NCBI RefSeq assembly: GCF_021441885.1
Contig: NZ_CP090438.1
Span: 3,224,001 to 3,288,000, forward strand
DNA from: Vibrio maritimus
Lineage (GTDB): Bacteria; Pseudomonadota; Gammaproteobacteria; Enterobacterales; Vibrionaceae
Direction: 5' to 3'
Length of the DNA stretch: 64,000 nt
The notes below the pieces were generated by a model. The model was not told the origin of the DNA and ran no database searches. It worked only from the letters and a program-made list of their open reading frames with translations. Position 1 is the stretch's first letter. Every line of letters begins with the position of its first letter. Of this stretch, positions 50,662 to 59,221 are shown in pieces. The translations under genes were made by a program, and so were the position numbers.

Positions 50662-50951
50662 GTGTATCTCCTGTTTGTTGTCGTTGCGAAAATTTGACTT
50701 CAAAATATGCAACCAATTGACAACGCAATTAATGTATCAAAATGTTAACTGATGTAAAAATCGAATAATTCGCTTATATAACAAGGAATGGCCGAAGTAA
50801 TTAGCAATTGAGAAAGTTGCGAGCCAGTAGACGCCATATGGACTCAGTGAACATTCGTGTGACACGGTAGGCGCGTGTACATACCCATACATTGTTACCG
50901 ACACTCTATCGATAAAATCATCAGCGATTTATAACAACAAGAGATGTAACA
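50662..50951. other. Divergent intergenic region
   Basis: The 290 bases between the SPFH gene and the lipoprotein gene must hold both promoters. I see no coding frame, strong hairpin or repeat in it. Confidence 0.5.
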
Positions 50952-51647
50952 ATGAAAAAGTCTATTTGCGCACTACTGATTTCCAGTGCGCTGTTTGGGT
51001 GCGGTTCTACTGTCATGATGAAAAAATCGGAAGCGGTGGCGGCACAGCCTGAGCTACTGCTCAAGACCGATGGATCTTTCGGGGGATTTGGCCCAGAAGG
51101 CACCTTCGATATCGCGGGACGCTACCACGGTAAGTACTCCCGTAGCGCATCAACCAGTTCTTGGTTCAACACCATCAATACTAAAGATGGTGAAATGGTC
51201 GCTGAAGTCACACGCAATGATAACGGCGAAACCTGGACCCTAGTTTGTAGTGGCGGTGGTACCAGTGTTGATATTGGTAGCTTCTCATTTGGTGGCAATG
51301 ACCCGTACATCTGCCAAATCAGTGAGCAAGGAGCTAACATTGGCGAGTATAAGATGGAACGCAAGTCTGAAGCGATCAGTCTCTCTACCGCAAAAAAAGA
51401 ACACGGTTTTATCCGCCTTGGCAGCACACATTTCAATGTCGCTTCGGTACACGATGGTGAAGGGCTAATGATGAGCGTTGATAATCCACTTGGTTATAGC
51501 TTTAGTCGTGGTAGCGTAGAGGTTGCTGCGGCGCAAACTAATGGCAGTATCACACTGCAAACCCTCTCTGGATTACCAGAAGCAGAAATGGACACCTTAG
51601 CATTAGGCACCGTCGCCAGTGCTCTGAGCTGGCGACCTGAAGAGTAA
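50952..51647 (+). CDS. Predicted lipoprotein of unknown function
   Basis: The 231-residue product has a signal peptide and lipobox (ISSALFGC, Cys near residue 17) followed by GSTVMMKKSEAV. The mature part has no recognised domain and alternates hydrophilic and Gly/Ser-rich stretches (FGGFGPEGTFDIAGRYHGKY), suggesting a beta-rich periplasmic or surface-linked fold. It ends 43 bases before a bidirectional terminator that it shares with efp. Confidence 0.75.
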   Translation: MKKSICALLISSALFGCGSTVMMKKSEAVAAQPELLLKTDGSFGGFGPEGTFDIAGRYHGKYSRSASTSSWFNTINTKDGEMVAEVTRNDNGETWTLVCSGGGTSVDIGSFSFGGNDPYICQISEQGANIGEYKMERKSEAISLSTAKKEHGFIRLGSTHFNVASVHDGEGLMMSVDNPLGYSFSRGSVEVAAAQTNGSITLQTLSGLPEAEMDTLALGTVASALSWRPEE

Positions 51648-51690
51648 TCCCCTCAAACTCAAATAGTCAGCGCTCAGTTGCCGATACAAA

Positions 51691-51714
51691 AAAGGTCGCC
51701 CTTGGGCGACCTTT
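51691..51714. terminator. Bidirectional terminator between the lipoprotein gene and efp
   Basis: AAAGGTCGCCC-TT-GGGCGACCTTT is an 11-pair stem between two convergent genes. Confidence 0.9.
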
Positions 51715-51738
51715 CAAATTCTTAAGTATCTCTAATGA

Positions 51739-52305
51739 TTACTTAACGCGACCTACGTATTCCGCAGTACGAGTATCAACTTTGATCACTTCACCAATCT
51801 GGATGAACAGCGGTACACGTACCACAGCGCCAGTTGTTAGTGTTGCAGGCTTACCACCAGTACCTTGAGTATCACCCTTCAGACCTGGATCCGTTTCTGT
51901 TACTTCTAGCTCAACAAAGTTAGGCGGAGTCACAGTAATTGGGTTACCATTCCAAAGAGTAATCATACAAGTGTTGTTTTCTACCAACCATTTCGCGTTG
52001 TCGCCAACTGCTTTTACGTCTGCAGCGATTTGTTCGAATGTTTCGCTGTTCATAAAGTGGTAGAATTCACCATCTGTGTATAGGTAATCTAGGTCGATAT
52101 CCATCACGTCAGCAACTTCAACAGTTTCGCCAGACTTGAAGGTTTTCTCTAGAACTTTACCAGACAGTAGCTTACGAATTTTAACGCGGTTGAACGCTTG
52201 ACCTTTACCTGGCTTCACGTATTCATTTTCTAGAATTACGCAAGGCTCGTTGTCCAGCATTAGTTTAAGACCGCCTTTAAATTCATTGGTGCTAACAGTA
52301 GCCAT
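51739..52305 (-). CDS. efp: Elongation factor P
   Basis: EF-P rescues ribosomes stalled at polyproline. The 188-residue product has the modification loop KPGKGQAF with Lys34 as the target of EpmA, three beta-barrel domains (the last ending VKVDTRTAEYVGRVK) and the usual length. The divergent epmB starts 33 bases away, and epmA is 6 kb off beside frdA, so all three parts are in the window. Confidence 0.98.
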   Translation of the reverse strand: MATVSTNEFKGGLKLMLDNEPCVILENEYVKPGKGQAFNRVKIRKLLSGKVLEKTFKSGETVEVADVMDIDLDYLYTDGEFYHFMNSETFEQIAADVKAVGDNAKWLVENNTCMITLWNGNPITVTPPNFVELEVTETDPGLKGDTQGTGGKPATLTTGAVVRVPLFIQIGEVIKVDTRTAEYVGRVK

Positions 52306-52338
52306 TGTATCCTCTTAGTGTTCTTCGAGTTAAATTTA

Positions 52339-53361
52339 ATGTCGCCTATCATAACCCGAAATCTTGTTTCTGTTGAGCAAAACTGGCTCAAACAGCTATC
52401 GAATGCGATCTCAGACCCTTACAAACTGCTTGAGCAGCTGGAAATTGAGGCGACCCCTTGGGAAAACGGACTCAAAGCAAGACGTTTGTTTCCCATGCGC
52501 GTTCCTCAAAGCTTTGTCGATCGCATGGAAAAAGGCAACCCGTACGATCCTTTGCTCAGACAGGTGTTGCCTCTTAGTCAAGAGTTTGAAGTCCACGATG
52601 GCTATTCAGAGGATCCTCTTGAAGAGCAAGACAATGCTGTACCCGGTCTGCTACACAAATACCACAATCGTGCTTTAATGATTGTCAAAGGTGGCTGCGC
52701 CGTGAACTGTCGCTACTGCTTCCGTCGCCATTTTCCGTACGACGAGAACAAAGGTGGCAAAACAAACTGGCAACTGGCACTCGACTACATCGCAGACAAG
52801 CCGGAGATTGATGAGCTCATCTTATCTGGTGGCGATCCATTGATGGCCAAAGATAGTGAACTTCTTTGGCTGATTGAACGCGCTGAACAGATCCCACACC
52901 TTAAAACGCTTCGAATTCATTCTCGCCTTCCGGTCGTGATACCAGCGCGAATTACCGCTCAGCTTTGTGACTTACTCGCAAACACGCGTCTCAACACTGT
53001 GCTGGTCACTCATATCAACCATGCCAACGAGATAGATAATGAGCTCAAGCTAGCGATGGCGCGTATTAAAGCTAGCGGTACGACACTTCTCAACCAAGGC
53101 GTACTGCTCAAAGGAGTCAACGATAGCGTGGAGGCTCAGTTTGAACTTAGCCACGCTCTGTTTGGCGCAGGAATTCTGCCGTATTACCTGCATGTACTCG
53201 ATAAAGTACAAGGTGCCGCGCATTTTTACATCAGTGATGAACAAGCGAAAGCGATTATCAAAGGGCTGATTGCTCGTGTGTCAGGCTACCTTGTACCTAA
53301 GCTCACGCGAGAGGAAGGTGGCAAGGCGAGTAAAACGCCGCTGGATCTGCATCTCGAGTAA
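52339..53361 (+). CDS. epmB: EF-P-modifying L-lysine 2,3-aminomutase EpmB
   Basis: EpmB is a radical SAM/PLP enzyme that converts (S)-alpha-lysine to (R)-beta-lysine, the donor for EpmA. The ATG at 52339 gives 340 residues starting MSPIITRNLVSVEQNWLKQL. The radical SAM cysteines are in GGCAVNCRYCFRRHFPY, and the C-terminal HVLDKVQGAAHFYI includes the lysine expected to bind PLP. It is divergent from efp. Confidence 0.95.
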   Translation: MSPIITRNLVSVEQNWLKQLSNAISDPYKLLEQLEIEATPWENGLKARRLFPMRVPQSFVDRMEKGNPYDPLLRQVLPLSQEFEVHDGYSEDPLEEQDNAVPGLLHKYHNRALMIVKGGCAVNCRYCFRRHFPYDENKGGKTNWQLALDYIADKPEIDELILSGGDPLMAKDSELLWLIERAEQIPHLKTLRIHSRLPVVIPARITAQLCDLLANTRLNTVLVTHINHANEIDNELKLAMARIKASGTTLLNQGVLLKGVNDSVEAQFELSHALFGAGILPYYLHVLDKVQGAAHFYISDEQAKAIIKGLIARVSGYLVPKLTREEGGKASKTPLDLHLE

Positions 53362-53438
53362 TTTTTTCCGTCTCGACAAAATGATTTTGTTCGATCAGGC
53401 GGTCTTTTAGTCAGATACTGCGCTTTTTAGGAGGCAAT

Positions 53439-53921
53439 GTGGAACTGACAGAATTACTCGATATGGGACCTTTCTCATGGCAAGCCTTAGGAGCATGCGT
53501 CCTCAATGGTGCCTTGGTGGGACTTGAGCGCCAAACTCGCGGTAAACCCGTGGGCATTCGCACTGCAATCTTAATCGTCTCAGGGACTTACCTGTTCATG
53601 TCTATGGCCGTGTCTCTATCTCCCAACACATTGGACCAAGCCCGAGTCTTAGGACAGATCATCACAGGTGTCGGCTTTCTTGGCGCCGGCGTCATGATGA
53701 CGCAAGACGGCAAGATACACGGGGTGACCTCTGCTGCTGTGATTTGGGTACTCGCCGGTTTAGGTATGATGATTGGTTTAGGGCATCACAAAGAATCCGT
53801 GATCCTAACTGTACTCGCCTTAACGGTACTTTTGGGGGTGGACAAGATTGAAAGTAGCTTTAAGAGCTTGCGACGTGGCGTTCACCAAACTATGCAAAAC
53901 CGCAACCGAATGAGAAAGTAA
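53439..53921 (+). CDS. MgtC/SapB-family inner-membrane protein
   Basis: The 160-residue product, starting at GTG after an AGGAGG site, has about four hydrophobic segments and the MgtC/SapB pattern (ACVLNGALVGLERQTRGKPV, TGVGFLGAGVMMTQDGKIHG, TSAAVIWVLAGLGMMIG). It lacks the C-terminal soluble domain of virulence-type MgtC, so a role in Mg2+ or stress survival cannot be assumed. It ends just before a terminator shared with the LA_2272-like gene. Confidence 0.85.
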   Translation: MELTELLDMGPFSWQALGACVLNGALVGLERQTRGKPVGIRTAILIVSGTYLFMSMAVSLSPNTLDQARVLGQIITGVGFLGAGVMMTQDGKIHGVTSAAVIWVLAGLGMMIGLGHHKESVILTVLALTVLLGVDKIESSFKSLRRGVHQTMQNRNRMRK

Positions 53922-53945
53922 AAAGCCCTGCGTATGCAGGGCTTT
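53922..53945. terminator. Bidirectional terminator between the MgtC-like and LA_2272-like genes
   Basis: AAAGCCCTGC-GTAT-GCAGGGCTTT is a ten-pair stem between two convergent genes. Confidence 0.9.
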
Positions 53946-53978
53946 ATCAAATTCTAACGCTCTAAATCAGAGTCTGAA

Positions 53979-54542
53979 TTACTTCGCAAAGTTGATGATT
54001 GGGAAGCACTTCAAGAAGCCGTTGTCCGCACAGTTGATAAGACCGATCTGTACGCCGTCAATGTTGTTTGTCTTGTTGAAAAGACCAAACTGGAAGTTAG
54101 ACTTGTTTGAGAAGCTCGCAATACCAACGTCTGCCATTGTGTAGCCTTCAGAGTAGTTCACCGCACTCCAGTTAAGACCTTTCACATCGTTAGTGACGTT
54201 CACTGCTGCAAGGTTAACACCTGTCGTTTTACCTGTGTTCCAGTTGAAGATACCTAGAGACGCACCTTTCATTTCTTGCGTTACTTTAGAAGCACCAAAG
54301 AATAGACCGAAGTTCACACCCGTTGTACGCTGAGTTTCAGACATACCGAGTACAGAGAAGTCTACACCTTTAACTTCGTTCACTTGACCGTGAAGAACCG
54401 CAAGACGTACACCGCCAACTGCATTTGCATCAGGTGCGTTGAAACCGTTTAGTGATGAGAACATCACTGGGGTGCTTTCTGCTAGCGCCAATGGTGATGC
54501 CATTGCTGCTGCCACTGCTAGTACTGCTACTGCCTTTTTCAT
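53979..54542 (-). CDS. LA_2272-like surface repeat protein, secreted
   Basis: The ATG at 54540-54542 follows a GGAG site by six bases and gives 187 residues with a signal peptide (AVAVLAVAAAMASPLALAES). The mature part is built of short repeats of about 22 residues whose cores read GVDFSVLGM, GVNFGLFFGA, GASLGIFNW, GVNLAAVNV, GLNWSAVNY and GVQIGLINC, the pattern of the LA_2272 surface repeat. It may form a beta-solenoid outside the cell. Function is unknown. Confidence 0.8.
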   Translation of the reverse strand: MKKAVAVLAVAAAMASPLALAESTPVMFSSLNGFNAPDANAVGGVRLAVLHGQVNEVKGVDFSVLGMSETQRTTGVNFGLFFGASKVTQEMKGASLGIFNWNTGKTTGVNLAAVNVTNDVKGLNWSAVNYSEGYTMADVGIASFSNKSNFQFGLFNKTNNIDGVQIGLINCADNGFLKCFPIINFAK

Positions 54543-54684
54543 ATTAGTCTCCACTGACTATTATTGTTATCAACTGATAAGTGTAGACGATGCTAGAGGC
54601 GCTAACCATAGCTTTTGTCAGGGAAATGTCATATTCATTAACACATACGATTAAGCATTGACCAATATTGGAACGGACATAAAA

Positions 54685-54710
54685 AAAGCCGAAGGTTTCC
54701 CTCCGGCTTT
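54685..54710 (-). terminator. Terminator after groL
   Basis: On the minus strand AAAGCCGGAGG and CCTTCGGCTTT pair imperfectly and are followed by TTTTATG. It lies 20 bases after the groL stop. Confidence 0.88.
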
Positions 54711-54729
54711 GTCAGAATCGTCTGATGGA

Positions 54730-56367
54730 TTACATCATGCCTGGCATGCCGCCCATTCCGCCCATATCAGGCATTGCTGGAGCGTCTTTCTGAGGTACGT
54801 CAGTTACCATCGCTTCTGTTGTGATCATAAGACCGGCAACCGATGCTGCGAACTGAAGTGCAGAGCGAGTTACTTTAGTTGGATCTAGGATACCCATTGC
54901 GATCATGTCGCCGTACTCACCTGTTGCTGCGTTGTAGCCGTAGCTGCCTTCGCCTGCTTTCACGTTGTTTGCAACGACAGACTCTTCGTCACCTGCGTTT
55001 GCAGTGATTTGACGAATTGGCGCTTCCATAGCGCGAAGTGCAACGCGGATACCCACATTTTGCTCTTCGTTAGCACCTTCAAGACCCGCCACTTTTGACG
55101 CCGCGCGGATAAGTGCAACACCACCGCCCGCGACTACGCCTTCTTCAACCGCTGCGCGAGTTGCGTGTAGTGCATCTTCAACGCGGTCTTTCTTCTCTTT
55201 CATCTCAACTTCAGTTGCTGCGCCAACTTTGATTACCGCAACACCGCCAGCTAGCTTAGCTACGCGCTCTTGAAGTTTCTCTTTGTCGTAGTCAGACGTC
55301 GCTTCTTCGATTTGTTGACGAATTTGAGTTACACGGCCTTGAATCATTGCTTCTTCACCCACGCCATCGATGATAGTCGTATTTTCTTTAGTGATAGAAA
55401 CGCGCTTCGCTTGACCTAGGTCTTCTAGCGTCACTTTCTCAAGGTCTAGACCGACTTCTTCAGAGATCACAGTACCAGCAGTTAGGATTGCGATATCTTG
55501 AAGCATAGACTTACGACGGTCACCGAAACCAGGCGCTTTAACAGCCGCTACTTTCACGATGCCGCGCATGTTGTTCACAACGAGCGTTGCAAGTGCTTCA
55601 CCTTCTACGTCTTCTGCAATGATAAGCAGTGGACGAGATGCTTTAGCAACCGCTTCTAGCGTTGGAAGTAGCTCACGGATGTTTGATACTTTCTTGTCGA
55701 TAAGAAGGATGAATGGGCTCTCTAACTCAACAGAACCTGCTTCTTGGTTGTTGATGAAGTATGGAGATAGGTAACCACGGTCGAACTGCATACCTTCAAC
55801 CACGTCTAGCTCGTCTTGTAGAGCCTGACCTTCTTCAACCGTGATAACACCATCACGACCTACTTTTTCCATTGCTTCAGCAATGATGTTACCTACGCTC
55901 TCATCAGAGTTCGCAGAGATAGTACCAACCTGAGCAATCGCTTTAGTGTCTTCACAAGGAACAGACAGCGCTTTTAGCTCTTCTACCGCAGCAACAACGG
56001 CTTTGTCGATACCGCGCTTAAGATCCATTGGGTTCATGCCAGCAGCAACCGCTTTTAGGCCTTCGTTTACGATAGCCTGTGCAAGAACTGTTGCCGTTGT
56101 TGTACCGTCACCAGCAGCATCGTTCGCTTGAGAGGCTACTTCTTTAACCATTTGCGCGCCCATGTTTTGGAACTTGTCTTCAAGTTCGATTTCGCGCGCT
56201 ACAGATACACCATCTTTAGTGATAGTTGGTGCACCGAAAGATTTGTCTAGAACTACGTTACGACCTTTAGGGCCCAGTGTTACTTTTACTGCATCCGCTA
56301 GAACGTTTACACCTTCTAGCATTTTAACTCGTGCGTCGTTACCAAACTTAACGTCTTTAGCAGCCAT
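54730..56367 (-). CDS. groL: Chaperonin GroEL (Hsp60)
   Basis: GroEL is the double-ring chaperonin. The 545-residue product has the apical-domain substrate-binding region, the equatorial ATP site (GDGTTTATVLA near residue 86) and the C-terminal GGM repeat tail (MGGMGGMPGMM). It follows groS by 69 bases in the usual groESL order. Confidence 0.98.
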   Translation of the reverse strand: MAAKDVKFGNDARVKMLEGVNVLADAVKVTLGPKGRNVVLDKSFGAPTITKDGVSVAREIELEDKFQNMGAQMVKEVASQANDAAGDGTTTATVLAQAIVNEGLKAVAAGMNPMDLKRGIDKAVVAAVEELKALSVPCEDTKAIAQVGTISANSDESVGNIIAEAMEKVGRDGVITVEEGQALQDELDVVEGMQFDRGYLSPYFINNQEAGSVELESPFILLIDKKVSNIRELLPTLEAVAKASRPLLIIAEDVEGEALATLVVNNMRGIVKVAAVKAPGFGDRRKSMLQDIAILTAGTVISEEVGLDLEKVTLEDLGQAKRVSITKENTTIIDGVGEEAMIQGRVTQIRQQIEEATSDYDKEKLQERVAKLAGGVAVIKVGAATEVEMKEKKDRVEDALHATRAAVEEGVVAGGGVALIRAASKVAGLEGANEEQNVGIRVALRAMEAPIRQITANAGDEESVVANNVKAGEGSYGYNAATGEYGDMIAMGILDPTKVTRSALQFAASVAGLMITTEAMVTDVPQKDAPAMPDMGGMGGMPGMM

Positions 56368-56436
56368 TGTTTATTTCCTTATCTAAATTCAGTGGATAGC
56401 TTGTTTAGAGTAAAAAATTACTCAACGTCTACTTAA

Positions 56437-56727
56437 TTATTCAACGATAGCCATGATGTCATTTTCAGACATGATCAGAACTTCTTTACCGTCGATCTTT
56501 TCTGTCTTAGTGCCATAGCCTTCAGCAAAGATCACCGTATCACCTACTTTCACGTCTAGCGGCTGTACTGTTCCGTTTTCTAGGATGCGGCCTTTGCCCA
56601 CAGCCAAAACTGTACCACGTGTTGATTTTTCTGCCGCAGAACCAGTTAAAACGATGCCACCAGCAGACTTAGATTCAACTTCTTGGCGCTCAACGATAAC
56701 TCGGTCGTGTAGAGGACGGATATTCAT
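56437..56727 (-). CDS. groS: Co-chaperonin GroES (Hsp10)
   Basis: GroES caps the GroEL ring. The ATG at 56725-56727 gives 96 residues starting MNIRPLHDRVIVERQEVESK, with the mobile loop (AGGIVLTGSAAEKSTRG, about residues 17-33). Nine more codons upstream have no counterpart. A heat-shock-type promoter lies about 70 bases upstream. Confidence 0.97.
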   Translation of the reverse strand: MNIRPLHDRVIVERQEVESKSAGGIVLTGSAAEKSTRGTVLAVGKGRILENGTVQPLDVKVGDTVIFAEGYGTKTEKIDGKEVLIMSENDIMAIVE

Positions 56728-56796
56728 CGGTCGATTCTCCTGATTATTTTCCATTTAGCTTATAGGGTTGCCTTCAAGGCCTTGTGTTGAATATGT

Positions 56797-56821
56797 TGGG
56801 GGCGTTTTTGGCGATCCCAAG
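56797..56821 (-). promoter_or_regulatory. Sigma-32-type promoter of groESL
   Basis: On the minus strand CCCCTTGGG has the sigma-32 -35 core CTTG (56816-56821) and is followed after 13 bases by CCCCCAACAT, which resembles the -10 CCCCAT (56797-56802). The spacing matches that of the E. coli groE promoter. The -35 is imperfect (CTTGGG instead of CTTGAA). Confidence 0.6.
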
Positions 56822-56959
56822 GGGAGGATGCCAAAAAATTGTGACAAAAATAACGAAATTTAAGATTGGCATGCGAAAGCTAAGCTGCGGCGAGTCGGTT
56901 GTCGCGCCAGCTGGTTAATTACTGTATTCTAGCCTCCTGTTTACCAAGCTTAGAATGCC

Positions 56960-58306
56960 ATGCAAGACAAACACGGCCTGCTCTCCGCGCCGATATCCAA
57001 AGTGCTTAGAAATATGACCGTGCCTATGGTCTTTGGCATGGTGGCAATACTGGCATTCAACCTTGTCGACACCTTCTTCATTTCGCTATTAGGCACCGAA
57101 GCCCTCGCTGCCATCAGCTTTACTTTTCCTGTGACCTTTGGCGTTAACTGCATCACCATGGGCATTGGTATGGGATTGTCCACCAATATCGGGCGCTTGC
57201 TTGGTCAGGGCAATACGCAGCACGCGGCGCGTTTCTCCACACATGGCTTGTTGCTTGCCGTGGTTTTGGTCATGTTAGCCTCCACCTTAGGTCTTTACAC
57301 CATAGAACCACTATTCAAACTACTGGGTGCCAGCGACGACATTATCCCGCTGATCCGAGAGTACATGGTGATCTGGTACTTCACTGTACCACTGTTGGTG
57401 ATACCGATGGCGGGTAACAGCGCCATTCGAGCCACCGGCGATACCAAAACGCCAGCTAAGATCATGATGCTGTCTGGCTTTATTAATGGCCTGCTCGACC
57501 CACTGCTGATTTTTGGTATCGGTCCATTCCCTGAGCTCGGCATTCAAGGTGCGGCGATTGCGAGTGGTATAGCTTGGCTAGGTGCGCTGACTGGCTCGCT
57601 GTATGTACTCACCAAGCGAGAAAAACTCCTTGGCCAGCTTAAACCTTCGCAGCTTTGGCAAGATTGGATTGCGATTCTACGTATTGGCATGCCTTCTGGT
57701 TTGTCGACGGCGATGTCGCCCATCTCAGGGGCAATCTTAATGAAGATGCTCTCTGTTCATGGCACGGCGGCCGTGGCAGCCTATGGGGCGGCGCAGCGTG
57801 TTGAGTCGATTCTTATATTAGTTCTGATATCACTCAGCTCAGCCCTAACGCCATTTATGTCGCAAAACTTTGGCGCCAAGCAAGCCGACCGCAGCTTTGC
57901 AGGACTGTTCCTCAGCATGCGCTTTTCGCTGTTATTTCAATTGCTGGTCTTTGTGATGATGGTGCCGCTCAGCATCCCAATCTCAGCGTTGTTCTCTCAA
58001 GAGCAAGCGGTGCGAGATATCCTTTGGCACTACCTACTCGTCGTGCCATTTAGCTACGGCTTTCAGGGCATCATTATGATGCTTGGAAGTGGAATGAATG
58101 CGCTGCATGAGCCCAACAAAGCATTTATGTGGAGTGCCATGAGGCTGTTTGTATTTACGCTTCCAGCCGCCGCTCTGGGTAGCATGCTGTATGGTGTCGA
58201 GGGGATGTTTATTGGTGTGGCTTTGGGGAATGTCATTGGTGGCGTGCTTGCCTACTTGTATGCACTGTCGGTGAGGCGAAAGCATTTGCCTTCATTAGCC
58301 AAATAG
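56960..58306 (+). CDS. MATE-family multidrug/sodium antiporter
   Basis: The 448-residue product has about 12 hydrophobic segments and the MATE pattern: MTVPMVFGMVAILAFNLVDT in the first segment, GMGLSTNIGRLLGQGNTQHA in the second, and the repeat in the second half (RIGMPSGLSTAMSPISGAIL). It belongs to the NorM/DinF superfamily, which exports cationic drugs or metabolites coupled to Na+ or H+; the substrate is not predictable. It lies between groS (divergent) and cysE (convergent). Confidence 0.9.
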   Translation: MQDKHGLLSAPISKVLRNMTVPMVFGMVAILAFNLVDTFFISLLGTEALAAISFTFPVTFGVNCITMGIGMGLSTNIGRLLGQGNTQHAARFSTHGLLLAVVLVMLASTLGLYTIEPLFKLLGASDDIIPLIREYMVIWYFTVPLLVIPMAGNSAIRATGDTKTPAKIMMLSGFINGLLDPLLIFGIGPFPELGIQGAAIASGIAWLGALTGSLYVLTKREKLLGQLKPSQLWQDWIAILRIGMPSGLSTAMSPISGAILMKMLSVHGTAAVAAYGAAQRVESILILVLISLSSALTPFMSQNFGAKQADRSFAGLFLSMRFSLLFQLLVFVMMVPLSIPISALFSQEQAVRDILWHYLLVVPFSYGFQGIIMMLGSGMNALHEPNKAFMWSAMRLFVFTLPAAALGSMLYGVEGMFIGVALGNVIGGVLAYLYALSVRRKHLPSLAK

Positions 58307-58308
58307 AC

Positions 58309-58337
58309 AAAAAGCCAAGGCATTGCCTTGGCTTTTT
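58309..58337. terminator. Bidirectional terminator between MATE and cysE
   Basis: AAAAAGCCAAGGC and GCCTTGGCTTTTT form a long stem between two convergent genes. Confidence 0.92.
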
Positions 58338-58359
58338 AGCATTCTGCGTCGGTTATCGG

Positions 58360-59181
58360 TTAGATACCATCACCGCCCATAAAGGTCTGTGACTTACCAT
58401 TAAACTGCTGGTCCATGTCCAGAGATGGCTTATCTGTCTTAGGCCTACCAACAATTTTCGCAGGTACACCTGCCGCTGTTGTATGTGGAGGCACAGGCTG
58501 AAGCACCACAGAGCAAGAGCCAATCTTGGCACCTTTACCCACTTCGATATTGCCGAGGATCTTAGCACCAGCACCAATCATCACGCCTTCGCGGATCTTA
58601 GGATGTCGGTCACCACACTCTTTACCGGTACCACCCAGTGTGACGTTCTGTAGGATAGAGACATCATTCTCCACCACTGCCGTTTCACCAATAACGATGC
58701 CCGTCGCATGGTCAAGCATGATGCCTTTGCCGATACGAGCTGCCGGATGAATATCCACCTGACACGCCACTGAGATCTGGTTTTGAAGGTACGTCGCCAA
58801 AGCGTTACGCCCCTGAGACCAGAGCCAGTTTGCGACTCGATAGCCTTGCAGGGCGTGATAGCCTTTTAGGTATAGAAGCGGCATTGAGTACATGGATACC
58901 GCAGGATCTCGATTCACTGTCGCACAAATGTCACACGCCGCTGCATCGGTAATGCTCGGGTCAGCATTAAACGCTTGCTCAACCACTTCACGCACAGCCA
59001 TAGCCGGCATTGACGCTGTCTTTAGCTTGTTAGCAAGGATGTAGCTTAGCGCTGCTCCAAAGCTTTCATGATTAATTATGGTGGCATGATAGAAGCTAGC
59101 CAGCATCGGCTCTTGTTCCGCTGACTCACGGGCTTCTCTTACAATGCACTCCCAGACATTTTGTTTTTCACAGTGTTTCAT
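58360..59181 (-). CDS. cysE: Serine O-acetyltransferase
   Basis: CysE acetylates serine with acetyl-CoA, the first step of cysteine synthesis, and is inhibited by cysteine. The 273-residue product has a helical N-terminal domain (about residues 1-140) and a left-handed beta-helix of hexapeptide repeats (GKGIMLDHATGIVIGETAVV, LGGTGKECGDRHPKIREGVM) with the catalytic His in LDHATG. It lies 40 bases after gpsA, as in E. coli. Confidence 0.97.
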   Translation of the reverse strand: MKHCEKQNVWECIVREARESAEQEPMLASFYHATIINHESFGAALSYILANKLKTASMPAMAVREVVEQAFNADPSITDAAACDICATVNRDPAVSMYSMPLLYLKGYHALQGYRVANWLWSQGRNALATYLQNQISVACQVDIHPAARIGKGIMLDHATGIVIGETAVVENDVSILQNVTLGGTGKECGDRHPKIREGVMIGAGAKILGNIEVGKGAKIGSCSVVLQPVPPHTTAAGVPAKIVGRPKTDKPSLDMDQQFNGKSQTFMGGDGI

Positions 59182-59221
59182 TTTCGGTCCTACGATGGAT
59201 ACTCAATCATCCGTCGAGCGA

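Noticed and set aside
49246..50712. A longer start for the SPFH gene
   Set aside because: The upstream 17 codons lack a ribosome-binding site, whereas the ATG at 50661 has CAGGAGATA in the right place.
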